Below are positions 25,822-36,800 of a stretch of 64,000 nt of DNA, one piece after another (the stretch's first letter is position 1; each line of letters opens with the position of its first letter). The position numbers and the translations under genes are program-made. The stretch lies in the NCBI GenBank assembly GCA_022376465.1, contig JACDTU010000002.1, forward strand, positions 2,542,001 through 2,606,000. The letters are read 5' to 3'. The notes beneath the pieces were generated by a model. The model did not search any database and was not told the DNA's origin. It was given only the letters and a program-made list of their open reading frames with translations. The stretch is from Cubamyces lactineus (taxonomy: Eukaryota > Basidiomycota > Agaricomycetes > Polyporales > Polyporaceae).

Positions 25822-28452
25822 ATGCCTCTTATACGCTGCAGGGTGAGTCTTGCTCTCCTCCCCTTCTCCTGCCCACACCGCGGCCGAGCGTGACCCCCAA
25901 CCCCTCGCGGCTCCGCAGAACTACGACGATAACGGCACCCCCATCGGACGGGGCTGCTTGCGGGGAGACTGCAAATTCGTGCATCCGAGCGAGCCGGCCT
26001 GGGCTCGCGCGCCCCCGCCGAGGATGAAACCGCCGCAACAGAACCGCGATAATAGGCCGCGGGCACCGGATGGTGGTCGGAATCAGCGGCAGGGCGGATG
26101 GAAGGATTCAGGAGGGTATGGCGGCGGCGGCGACAGAGGTTGGGGCGAGCCACCGTCCGGCGCGGGTCCATCGAGCGCACCCTCAGGAACACGCGCGCGA
26201 CAGCCGAGTGGGTCGTCGACGGCAGGGTGGGGTACCGACTCGTTTGGAGGGAGCGGGTGGGGCGCGGCCGATGATACCGCCAACGCTGGGAGCAACAATG
26301 CGGCTGCGAGCTCTTCTGGCTGGGGTTCAACGCCAACGACTCCGTCCGTCTCTACGCCGGTCGTACCTGCAGCAAGTGACTGGGGCGCCCCGAATCCTCC
26401 TGCGCTCGAGTGGGGTGCGCCGACGCCGTCGAGCACGGTAGAGTGGGGCGCACCCCCGCCCGTGCCTCCCTCTCCAGGTGCTTGGGGGGTTCCTCCAGAC
26501 TCAGGAGGGCAAAAATCACCTGATCAGGAGAAGAAGAACGCGGAGGCTTTCATTTGGGGCGATCTGCCAAAAGGCAACAGCACGCCGGGTACAGGTGGTC
26601 CCACACCACAATGGAATACGAGTACACCTCTCTCTCCGCAGAAAAGCCCCCAGCGGGACCGAGCGCAGCCTATCGATCCACGTCGGAGGCCCTCCAACGC
26701 AACGGCTGGCGCGGGGGCGAGTAGTAGCAAGCCTGCGGCTTCTGTGACGGCGTCGCCGTCGGACGAGGCCGTGAACGCGCTGGCCAAGGACATGCGTCGG
26801 GAGGAAGTGCGCATGCTCAGCTGGGGCGTGGCTGCGCCGACGTCCATCGCGGGCCCGAGTGGAGGCACATCGAAGCCGAATCCGTTCGCGTTTCCGGAGT
26901 ACAAACCGGCAGAAAGGATGGACGTCGTCCGAGAAACGTCTGAGGGGCCAGTGAGGGAGCTCAATATGATGGACGCCGGCGACGAGTCGAAGGTCAACTC
27001 TTCTGCGACGTCTCGCACGAATTCACCTGCACCTCCATCTATGCCAAGCGAGCGTCCTGGAAGCGCGGCTACTCAGTGGGAGCAATATGTTCGGTACGTT
27101 GTGTCCAGCTCGATCAACCCATCGAGGTAAGGCTGATCAGTATAATATCTAGTACGCTGTCAAAAGCTGTCATGCTCAAGATCGAGCTGTACGCCATGGA
27201 GGAAACGCGCCAGAAGCTCCGCTCATGGCAACGTTCCCCCGCATACCAGAGTGCATCGATGGTCAACGTGCACGCCCAGACGGAGAAGGTACGCGCCGAG
27301 CATGACAAGAAGCTACGCCAGAGACAGAAGAGGTTCGAGGAGCTCATGGAGCGGCTGGCAAAATTCCCCACAAGCGGTCCGGCACCCACAGCGGACACTG
27401 CCGTGCCGCCGGAGGTTCAGGCTGTCATGGATTACGTCTCTAGTGTATCTGCTTGGCTGGACACCGTCAAGCCGACGATAGAGGCGCGTCGCAAAGAGGC
27501 ACAAGCTGCGCTCGAGGCGAAGCGTGAGGCGGAGGAAAAGGCGCGCGCAGAGGCGGAGGCGAGGGAGGCGGCGTTGGAGGCAGCGCGCGCGCGGGTGGGA
27601 ACCGTCGTGACACAAGTCGACGACGTCGAGGAGAAGATGACCGATCTGGAGCACCACTTTGACCACTTGCGCCTCGCGCCGATGGACCTGGACGACGTCT
27701 CCACACGTGTGCTCGCGGAGGTCGCACAGACATTGGGCATCTCGGTGCAAGCGATTGATTCTCCTGATCCAACCTCCGAGGAGAGTTCGGCACCAGCTGC
27801 CCTACCTAAGACTTTGGGGCAGTTGACGGAGGAGTACGCTGCAGTGCAACAGCAGGTCTTGGAATGCGCCCAGTTGCTGGAGCAGGTGTTGCAGCGTATT
27901 GAGGATCTGAAGACGCGGAACGTGGCGAAAGACATTGTATACCACCAGCTGGAGATCGACCATGGGCAGATGCAGCTACGACTCGATGAGGTGCGTGTTG
28001 TTCTAGGATATATGCCCAGCGGCGGGCAATCTCCAGGTGTACTGATGGCAATCTGTGGGCGTTATCAGCTCTCTCGACAACGCAAATCGGACATCGCAAG
28101 GATAGAAGGCAACCGCGCCGAGCTCGAACGTTTGCACGACTTGTTGGCCCAACACAAGGACCGGGAGCTACCGCCGCCTCCGCCCGCAGAAGAGACGGAC
28201 GTCCTCATGTCATATATCATGCCCTCCTTCCGTCCTGCTCTGCGCGGAGAGCTGAACGACGCGCTTTCCACATTGCGCCACGGGGTGGACGAGGCGATGC
28301 GCGTACAGGAACAAGCCCTGTGTGAGCAGGTGTACACGGCATTGTTGCCTGCGATGCGGGTCATACAGTCCGTGACGAGCCTGACCGATCGCCAGCCCGA
28401 GATTCTCATGCCGCCTCCGCCACCCCCCGTACAAAGCGTCCAGCACTCATAG
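25822..28452 (+). CDS. CCCH zinc-finger protein with WG repeats and C-terminal coiled coils
   Basis: Two introns (25843-25918, 27094-27152) give 831 residues in frame. Exon 1 encodes only MPLIRCR; the joined start has a CCCH finger C-x13-C-x4-C-x3-H (C..GC..GDCKFVH). Residues of about 90-320 are low-complexity with ten Trp-Gly pairs (GWGEP, GWGTD, GWGAA, GWGST, DWGAP, EWGAP twice, AWGVP, IWGDL, SWGVA), like the tryptophan motifs of Argonaute-binding GW proteins. The C-terminal half begins WEQYVRTLSKAVMLKIELYA and consists of long helices with coiled-coil character. It is a paralogue of the minus-strand gene ending at 47937: both share the CCCH start, the W-x4-R-x-L-S-x-A-V motif and both intron positions. 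The function is unknown; RNA binding is likely from the finger, and Argonaute binding is a guess from composition. Confidence 0.78.
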
Positions 28453-28744
28453 CGTTGCTCGCTAGGGCTCGCCTTAGACGTATCTGTATAGAGCTTGGAA
28501 CTTGGGCCCCTGTTTATGACTCATGGCACGACCACAAACCTGTTGTATATCTGGACACATATTCGTCATCCTGCTTTCTAGTTCGTACCTGCATTTCGAC
28601 ATGCTCAGATCTATGTCTCTGCCTGGGGTTTGTTGCATGAACGTAGTAGATGTATTCCGTATGTAATGCAAGACTGTACAGTATGGGACTCCGAACAACA
28701 CAATAAGTTACGCAAAAATCAGATAGAGACCGAATCTTCAACGT

Positions 28745-29820
28745 TCAGGCCTTGGACCAGACCTTCCGTTGGTAGTCCAGAATGATAGGCACGAAATCCA
28801 ATAGGCCGAACTCTGGCCAGTACGTGGAGGAGAACTGCAGTTGGGTATCTTCGGAACACTAGACGACCCATTTAGTATGGGGTATGCATAGTGGAAGGCT
28901 CGCTTTATGACGTACCTGCCAGAGTAAATAATCGCTCAAACGCTTGACGCCACTACTGCGGACAAGGATGTCTAGCGGCGGACTTCCTGCAATGGAAGTC
29001 ATGAGGTGGCTCTCAATTTCCTCGGGAGTGATATCACTGTAGAAAGACTATGTAAACATCGCCCCCGGTCGCAAGCGTGGGATCGACATACGTGTCATCG
29101 TCACCCTCAAGGCGAGCCTTGACCGCAGAGTGGACGGCGGTGGTAATCTCGTCGCGAGAGGTGTAGGGCATGCAGAGGTTGAAGATCGCCCTACAAATCC
29201 CGTCAGTGTATGAGAAGCATGACTCGCGTTTTCGACATACTTGTCGTTGTGTTTTGTCATGTTCTCTGCTTTCTCTGCAGCAGCAAGGACCCTCTCCGGC
29301 AGCATGTCTTTATGTCCGACCACGACGAGGCGTATGCCGTACCGGTCAAGTAGATCTCTGGAGTGGCACTGTCAAAAATACAGAATCGGGATATCCGAAA
29401 AGCATACGTACCCTCTCTGACACAGTTCCAGTAGCTTCGCCTCAGCAAGGTCCATGAGCGCGTTCACTTCTTCCGGGGATCGCTTGAAGTTCTCTATGGA
29501 GAAGGCGTATGCGCTCACACAGCGCACTTTCAATTTCATACAAATCTCAAGCATCTTGACCAGAATGCGCCATCAGTATCATCGCGGCCTTCAATACGGA
29601 GTGTAGAGCTCACCTTGCGCAAGTTGTAGAATCCGTCCGTATGGCCCTGCGTAACGTGCATGCCCTTGCTGCGAGCATAGCGTCTGTTACCGTCCAGGAT
29701 GAAAGCGACGTGTTGGGGTATAGGTCCGGCTGCTAGGATGTTGATGAGCGCATCTTGCGCTTTGGCGGTGGCCTGGTCTCTGAGCCAGTCGAGGGAGGAT
29801 GAAATGAGCTGGAGTAGCAT
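28745..29820 (-). CDS. RER2: Dehydrodolichyl diphosphate synthase (cis-prenyltransferase)
   Basis: The enzyme elongates farnesyl diphosphate with isopentenyl units to dolichol precursor at the ER for glycosylation, usually with a Nus1 partner. From ATG 29818-29820 the exons give [19 protein letters not shown] (catalytic Asp in DGNRR), [39 protein letters not shown] and [37 protein letters not shown] and [19 protein letters not shown] (the RxSGxxRLSxFLLWQ-type motif) follow, then [20 protein letters not shown]. About five short introns occur. The RSSG..RLSD..LWQ motif marks the homomer-type or catalytic subunit rather than Nus1. Its start is 143 bases from the divergent SWIM-RING gene, a very compact shared promoter. 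Confidence 0.93.
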
Positions 29821-29963
29821 AGCGTGAGAAATCCACGCGCGACGCGGGGCGCGTTCTTGCAAGTGGTCGCGAACGCGTCTTGCCTCTTTTCCACATTCCG
29901 CAGGCCCGCCCCGACCTCGCGACCCTCTCTGCACTCCGCCCACTACTACCGCTGAATCGCGCA

Positions 29964-31398
29964 ATGCCTCCGCGCAAGCGAAAGGCCGTAGAAGACCCTG
30001 ATTGTGCAAGCGGGATTCCCGCGGCCGCCTCGTCGAGCTACGGTTACGCGACGAAGTACCCGCCTGTGGCTGGTTCATCGAGCAACCCAATCTTGCTAGA
30101 ATCACCACCGGCGAAGAAACCCCCAGCCAAGAGGCAGAGGAAGGCGAAAGACCATGATGCACCAGTACCCGAGAAGCGCGGTGCTATGTTCAAGAAGGCA
30201 TGTCCGCAGAACATCATCGACCGCGTGCGGCGGGTTATGAACCAGAGGTCAGTCAATCCGCCACCTTACGTCCTGTGTCCGCGCGGAGAGTGATTATATT
30301 GTGCAGGTTCTACATGGTGGACCGAAAGCGGAACGGGAACGAGCTGCGCGAGGAGTTCAATGTTCTGGGTTCGACCGGCAATGTCAGTATGGTATCCCTC
30401 AGACGTGCGGGATGATGGTGGCTTACGTTGTCGAACGCAGGTGTATACAGTGGTCATCGACAAGAAGCCATCCTGCAACTGTGAGCGCAGGCCGCAACCT
30501 CCGACCCAGATTTTCGTCTAATACAATGCACAGGCCCGGACGCGCTCAAGGGAAATCACTGCAAGCACATTGTAGGTACCTGAATGCAGTTTTCGTAGCG
30601 TGTCTTCAGACTAAGGCAATCACGTAGCTCTTCATATTCCTCAAAGGTACGACGATCAACGACACGACACCCCGCCACAACCTTTGCTGACACTTTCATA
30701 GTTCTCCAGGTCACGCAGAAGTCCGGTTACTGGTACCAAAAGTAGGCCCAAGAGCTTGGCGTGTCGTACCCAGCAGCTTATTGTTGGCCAGTGCTCTGTT
30801 GACATCTGAGCTGGAGGATATTTTTGCCAATGCACCTCCAGCGCCAGCTGCTGTCGCCCACGAACGGATTCGCAACGCCTATGCCCAAGCCACGGGTAAA
30901 GCGGTTGCATCAAGCTCCCAGGCGGCGACGAAGAAACGTCTCCCCGAGAGGGAAGACGACTGTCCCATCTGCTATGAAAACATGCATGGCGTTGCGGAGA
31001 AGCTACTCACGTTTTGCGAGGAATGCGGCAACGGCCTTCATAAGGAATGCTTCCAGCAATGTACGCCCCGCAGCCTTTCTGCAAGGTCGTGATTCATTGA
31101 ACTGAACTGAACTTTCTTTAGGGGCAAACACGGCGCGAGGCAATGTCACATGTGTGTTCTGTCGTGCCAAATGGACCCTACCTGCCTCGGCTGGGGCAGG
31201 CAAGGCTGCAGCACGCTCTTCTGAAGGATATCTCAACTTAGCTGCGGTAGCGGGCGTCAGTCCTGTCCGCGATACTAGCACTTGTAAGTCGGGTATTCGA
31301 ATCGCGAAGTGGTACGCTAACGCGCCATCCTAGACTACCATGGCCCTACTCGAGGACGTCGTTACTACGGCTTCCAGGAGTATGCGGACTACCTTTGA
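29964..31398 (+). CDS. SWIM and RING zinc-finger protein, putative ubiquitin ligase
   Basis: From ATG 29964 a Lys/Pro-rich N-terminus leads to QNIIDRVRRVMNQRFYMVDR. A SWIM finger follows, C-x-C-x6-C-x-H (CNCPDALKGNHCKH), then a helix LFIFLKVLQVTQ. A RING-type finger follows: CPIC..., CEEC, H-x3-C, then CVFC after an intron. The arrangement is like human ZSWIM2 (MEX), a ubiquitin ligase, and similar small fungal proteins. The end has HGPTRGRRYYGFQEYADYL. About seven introns of 50-65 bases are needed. One exon is very short (the CPDALKGNHCKH segment), flanked by introns at 30491-30532 and near 30575-30627. Substrates are unknown. Confidence 0.85.
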
Positions 31399-31923
31399 AG
31401 TCTGAGCGTCTTCCTCGCGCTACTATCACTTATGTTGATACCAGCAAATCGGCCATTTATTGTAGATGAATACCATAGGCGCGAATTAATTCCCTGGTAA
31501 TCGTCGCGATAGACCGGGTAACGGCTGGTCTCATGAGAGTGGTATGTGTCGATGTCAGAAAGGTGCATAACTTGCACTGGCTAGCCTGGGGCATCGATGC
31601 CCGGCCATACTATACCCGAAGCCGATCGAGCCCTCACCTGACACCAGGCAAGTGGCCTCCTATTCAAGTCAGCCACAGCATCTCAGTCTCACAAGCCCAC
31701 AGCCCCGTTACTTTTCTATAGACGAAACATCCGTCTTCCCTCCTGAGCGCATCGTGATAATCAGACACAGAGCGTCCTCATCCGGTATACACCGGGGCCC
31801 ATCAAGAGCCCGAGGACAGGCGCAGTCTCACGTCCTAAGCCTATAAATGCCCCGTGGTTTCCCTTCCCTGTCATCTCAGGTGCATACAGTATTACACCCT
31901 CTACGATATCCTTGAACGTTGCG
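31399..31923. other. Intergenic
   Basis: Holds the 3' flank of the SWIM-RING gene and the promoter of the class II aldolase-type gene. A stretch at 31842-31848 (TATAAAT) lies about 80 bases upstream of the next start and is a good TATA candidate. Nothing else was recognised. Confidence 0.5.
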
Positions 31924-33143
31924 ATGGCTTCCACAGCGAACGGAACCAGTCATGGGGTCGAGGACTCGAGCCGGTCCGCCGCTGTCGGCACGGTTCCCAC
32001 CCCTCCAAAGTTCTCTTCCAAGGAACAGGAGAGGGCATTCCTGAAGTTCCGCCTCGCGCAAGCCTTCAGAATCTTTGGTCAGTTCTATGTACTAAGTCGT
32101 AAAGAGAGATTGTCTGACATCGTTGGGATTCAGGCAAGCTCGGCTATGATGAGGGCGTCGCGGGGCATATCACAGTCCGAGTGAGCAATCACAAGTAGTA
32201 GTCATCTACGACAGGCAAATCTTGATGCATAGCGTTCTAGGACTGTATTCGCACCGACTGCTTCTGGGTCAACCCATTTGTAAGTAGCCCTACCTGGCAT
32301 TAGCAGACCACTCGTTAACGACACTCATCCGCGACACAGGGAAAGCATTTCTCGCTGATCCAACCCAGCGACCTCATCTTGGTTGACCACCACGCGAAGG
32401 TCCAAACGGCCGAGTCTGGCCCGAATACGCTGCTCAACAAGGCTGCGTTCATGATCCACTCCGCCATCCACGCCGCGCGCCCGGACGTCCACTGTGCCGC
32501 GCATTCGCACTCGGTGTACGGGCGCGCGTTCTCGACGCTCGGGAAGCACCTGGACATGATCACGCAGGACTCGTGCGCGTTCTACGAGGTCCGTGTGTGA
32601 TGTGCGGCGCGGGTGCTTGTGGGCGCACGCTGATTGATGCTGGTGACCTCTGACAGGATCATGGGGTGTACGATCAGTACGGCGGCGTCGTCCTTGACGA
32701 GGAAGAAGGCGCGCATATTGTTAAGGCCATGGGCAACAAGAAGGTATGTCCCTGTCGCTTGCAGACATAGACTCGAGCTCACGACTTGCACAGGCGGTCA
32801 TCTTGCAAGTTAGTGTGATACCATCCTCCCTACCACCGTCTAGTCTCAGGCTGACGTCTCCTATCATCAGAACCATGGCATCCTGGTTGCCACGAACAGT
32901 ATCGAAGCGACGGTCCACTTCTTCATCGCGATGGAGAAGTCATGCCAGGTGCAGCTTCTCGCCGACGCGGCTGCTGCAGGCACTGGGCGCAAGACCGTCA
33001 TCATACCGCCCAAAGATGCCAAGATTACTCATGCCGTTGTTGGCACGATGCTCGCGGGCTGGTTTAGCGGACAGCCTCACTTCCAGCTGCTGGAAGCCCA
33101 AGAGGGCGTGAAGTTTGACTTCACGCAGGGCCCCGCTGCCTGA
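31924..33143 (+). CDS. Class II aldolase/adducin-domain protein
   Basis: The frame starts at ATG 31924. It gives an N-terminal disordered stretch, then FRLAQAFRIFGKLGYDEGVA, GHITVRD, FWVNPFGKHFSLIQPSDLIL and SAIHAARPDVHCAAHSHSVY, which carries the metal-binding His-x-His (AHSHS). YGGVVLDEEEGAHIVKAMG, ILQNHGILVATNSIEATVH and the end HFQLLEAQEGVKFDF follow. The HxH pair and the later conserved His (QNHG) are the zinc ligands of the fuculose-aldolase fold. Fungal members of this subfamily are cytosolic and of unknown substrate; some are annotated as meiotically up-regulated. At least five short introns. A TATAAAT sits about 80 bases upstream. Confidence 0.88.
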
Positions 33144-33808
33144 TCCGGCGCTGCTATGGGGGACTCGTCTTCACCTTTCTACTCTGCATTGTTGTCTGCA
33201 TTGTTGGAAATGTCGGTAAGTGTCTCAGTTTGTGCGTACAAACGTCGGTCTCTGCTGACATCGGTGAAATTGTCGTGACTGCGACAGGGATTTTGTACGA
33301 TATGTGTGCCTGAGTGTATCGTGTTACAGATTAGCCTGCTTCAAGGAATGCTAGGATGGATGCAAGCGAATATGCGCTTGTGGTGGTCACGCGAGTCGTC
33401 TGGCCACCTTATCCGGGTGCGGTTCCGTGCAATCGACATCCCTCTAGACCTCTCGACCGTTCTATCAAGGAAGCCCAGCAGCTTGTTGAATTACGTGGAT
33501 ATCGGAGAGACAGCGCGGCGCAGTCAAGATAGCAATTTGAGAGAGCCACGCCGCGCGCTGTTTGCGAGGCTTCGCGCGTTAGCGTTCTGTCTTGAGGTAG
33601 CTTCTGTCCGGCCCAGGTCAATGGACCGGGTCATCTTTGGCAATTGCATTGACTCTGTACGAGGCGTCGTTGCTGGTAGACGAACGTGCTAACTGTGGAT
33701 TCGCTCCCGTTTTGACGGGTCGTCGAGCGTAACACTGCAGACAGGCTCGGGTTCTAGTGGGATTTAGTGGCTGCTCGTCGACCCTACAGACTCCCCTTGA
33801 CCTGCGCG
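33144..33808. other. Intergenic upstream of the tandem phosphatase genes
   Basis: Holds the 3' flank of the aldolase-type gene and the promoter of the first PhoD-like gene. Open frames on both strands look fortuitous; no gene or RNA was recognised. Confidence 0.45.
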
Positions 33809-36800
33809 ATGATGTCCTTACGGTCTCTAGCACTTCCTGCGGTTCTGCTAGCTCCTGTGTATTGCGTTGCAGTGAGTGTTACAAGTGTCTTCGACCGCAA
33901 CTTGGCGTACTCCTCGCCGTTTCTAAACCGCCCCCAAGTAAGTCCAGCTATCGGTCGCAACGTACCGAATCATCTATTCCTCACCGCAGCTTCCCCACAG
34001 TTGGCACACGACACAGCCTCGTTACAGGCTCGACATCTTGGTTTTGCTAAGCGTCAATGGTTCTCGGATACGCAGAGCTCAAAGGACTTCAAGGATGAAC
34101 ATTATCCGACCTTTTACGGGGGTGACTTCAGTAATGTAATCAACCTCCGCACGGGTTTCGATGGTGCTGTGCCTTGACTCCAGTGAACGTAGAGCCCTTA
34201 TATTTACAGTGGCGGTGTCAACTTCACCCATTCTGGTTCGTGGCGACTGTCGTATCCCAAGTGAACGACCGGCTGACTGATAGCATTCATCTCCCCTTCC
34301 CCAGTCGCTAGTGTAAGTACTACCTTGCGTTCCAACTATTCTGTGCCACTCATGAACAGACAGGGTGATCCGTTTCACAACTCTGTCTTGCTCTGGACCC
34401 GTGCAGTCCCTCTCGGCCTTCCTGATCAGAGTGTCCCGGTCTGTATCTCATTCAAAATCTTCGCCAACCCTACATTACAAGGAAGGCCTTTAGATACGGG
34501 AGAAGCCTTCACGAGCTACGACGTCGACTTCACACTGAAGATCGAGGCGAAGAACCTTCAACCGGATACCTCTTACTGGTATCAGTTTGCCGACTGCACC
34601 AATCCAGAGGCGACGAGCCCCATTGGCATGACCAGAACGATCTCTAGCCCCGATAGTGAGCTGATGCGCCTTGCGTCTTGATGGCAATCTATGTTGATCG
34701 CCTCCTCTTGCCATGCTATAGCACCTGCGCATCTAGTCAACAAGGGCAAGCCACTGACACTTGCTGTGTTCAGCTGTGCACGGTACCAGGACGGTATGTC
34801 ACCTACTCTATTGCATTGGTTTGGGAATGTTCTGAAAGAGGGTCAGGATATTTCAACGCGTATGGGGTTGCTGCGCACAATACCTCTGCCGACATATTTG
34901 TGCATCTAGGAGATTACGTAGGTGTTGTCGCAGTTGTGTCGTGCACATATATTCATATACTTCATGCAGATTTACGAATCCCTTGGCGACGGGTACGTCA
35001 CCAAATGCTCTCGTACACTGTCACCATGAGCCAAGCCCAATCTTGGACAGCGCTCCCATCGGCCGGGCAACTTTGGGCCGTGAACTAGCGACACTTGAGG
35101 ATTATCGAGGGCGACTGAATCAATATAGGACCGATGTTAGCCTAGTCACTGCCCATCAGAATGCACCATGGATCACAGTATGGTAAGCGGACACTCTGAG
35201 TCATCGCATTGTCACGTACAAACACTGACTAGCCAAACCTCTCGCGCTGAAGGGTAAGCGCCGCGTTCCATATTTCAAAGTAGTTACTCAATTCAGGTCG
35301 GACGCCGCAGGATGACCACGAAGTCGCTGACCAGGCTTGGAAAGCCGGAACTGCCGACAGCAACGATACCACTGTAGGATGCAGCTTCTCTCCTTCCGGC
35401 GCATGCTTCACGGACAGGAAACTGGCGGCGGTGAGAGCGTACCACGAATGGATGCCGATACGACAAGTCGATCCCGACGACAAGCTACGGGTATGGCGTA
35501 ACTTCCAGATCGGCAAGCTGTTGGTGAGGCACTGGCAGGCTGTATACTGCTGGCAATGCTAACCGACAGATGTAGGACCTGACGATGCTGGATACGCGTC
35601 AGTACCGCTTGCTTTCCTTACTTCCCGCAGGGCCCTACAACTAACAGTTCCGCACGCAGGACAATACGATCGAGACATTACCGATGTGCGTCCAGAACTA
35701 TAGCCAGTTTCTATGATGCTGACCACAGGTCTCTCTATGAAGCTGTACTATAACACAGGTGCGGTCTGCGTCTGTCGTGCCAATTCCAATGACGCACTAA
35801 TGATGTTCGTTCAGAATGTGAGAGGGGACCCTGTTCACTATCATTCATGAAACTGAGGAAGTGCTGGATAACTTTAGTCATTGACTCGATTGCCGATGAA
35901 AAGGACAGGTCACTGATGGGAACTAATCAAGAGGCTTGTGAGTGCACGCCGTCCGATCGACCGATGTATACTATCCTCAACTAGTTACAGGGTTCTACGA
36001 TACGCTCTCGGCGTCCCAGAAGCGCGGCGCGATTTGGCGCATTGTGGGGTACGTGTGCACTGCTACTGTAGCTAATTTGGGGACAGATACTGATATGTCG
36101 GATAGTCAGCAGATTGTGTTCACCCAGATAGACTTGATCACGGGCTGTGAGTACTTCAAGTGACGCTGTGTTTGAGGCTGATGCTGACGTTTGTTCGTTC
36201 AGTCGACGTCGTGAGTGACATCATGGGTTGTCCGACGTGGTTCAGAATGCTTGAAGACCGAACCCTATAGGATGCTTGGGATGGCTATCGCGCGAACCGC
36301 AACCGGTTCTTGGACCACCTATACGACAATGACATTGCGAATACCATTATTCTCTCTGGAGACTCGCATGCGAATTGGGCAAGCGATCTAGCGCGTACGT
36401 ACTGAGACAGACTACATCAAACCCATTGAGTACTAACCGTCTAGCAGGACCTAATGATACTATCACGTACGCTTCAGTTGCCAGTCATGCACCCAATGGT
36501 TCACTGTCCTCGCTGATAGATACGATCCCCTCACCGGCGAGGGAGCAATCGGCGTGGAGTTCGCCGGGACCGCGGTCTCGTCCACGTCGACATTTGGTGC
36601 CGGAATCCTACCCGACGCTGCCAACAAGATCTCTCGCAATTATGTGCGGGACAATGTCGACTTGCAGTGGAGCGAGGGCTCGTATCGTGGCTTCTTTACG
36701 CTGACCTTGAACACTTCGACTGCCGTCGCGACGTACTACGCCATGCGCAACGTTAGTGAGTGTCAAAATGATCGCGTTGGACTCGACATGGACGCCGGGA

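Noticed and set aside
33306..33692. Possible small gene upstream of PhoD copy 1
   Set aside because: No recognisable domain, no splice-linked partner, and it does not use the codon bias of its neighbours.
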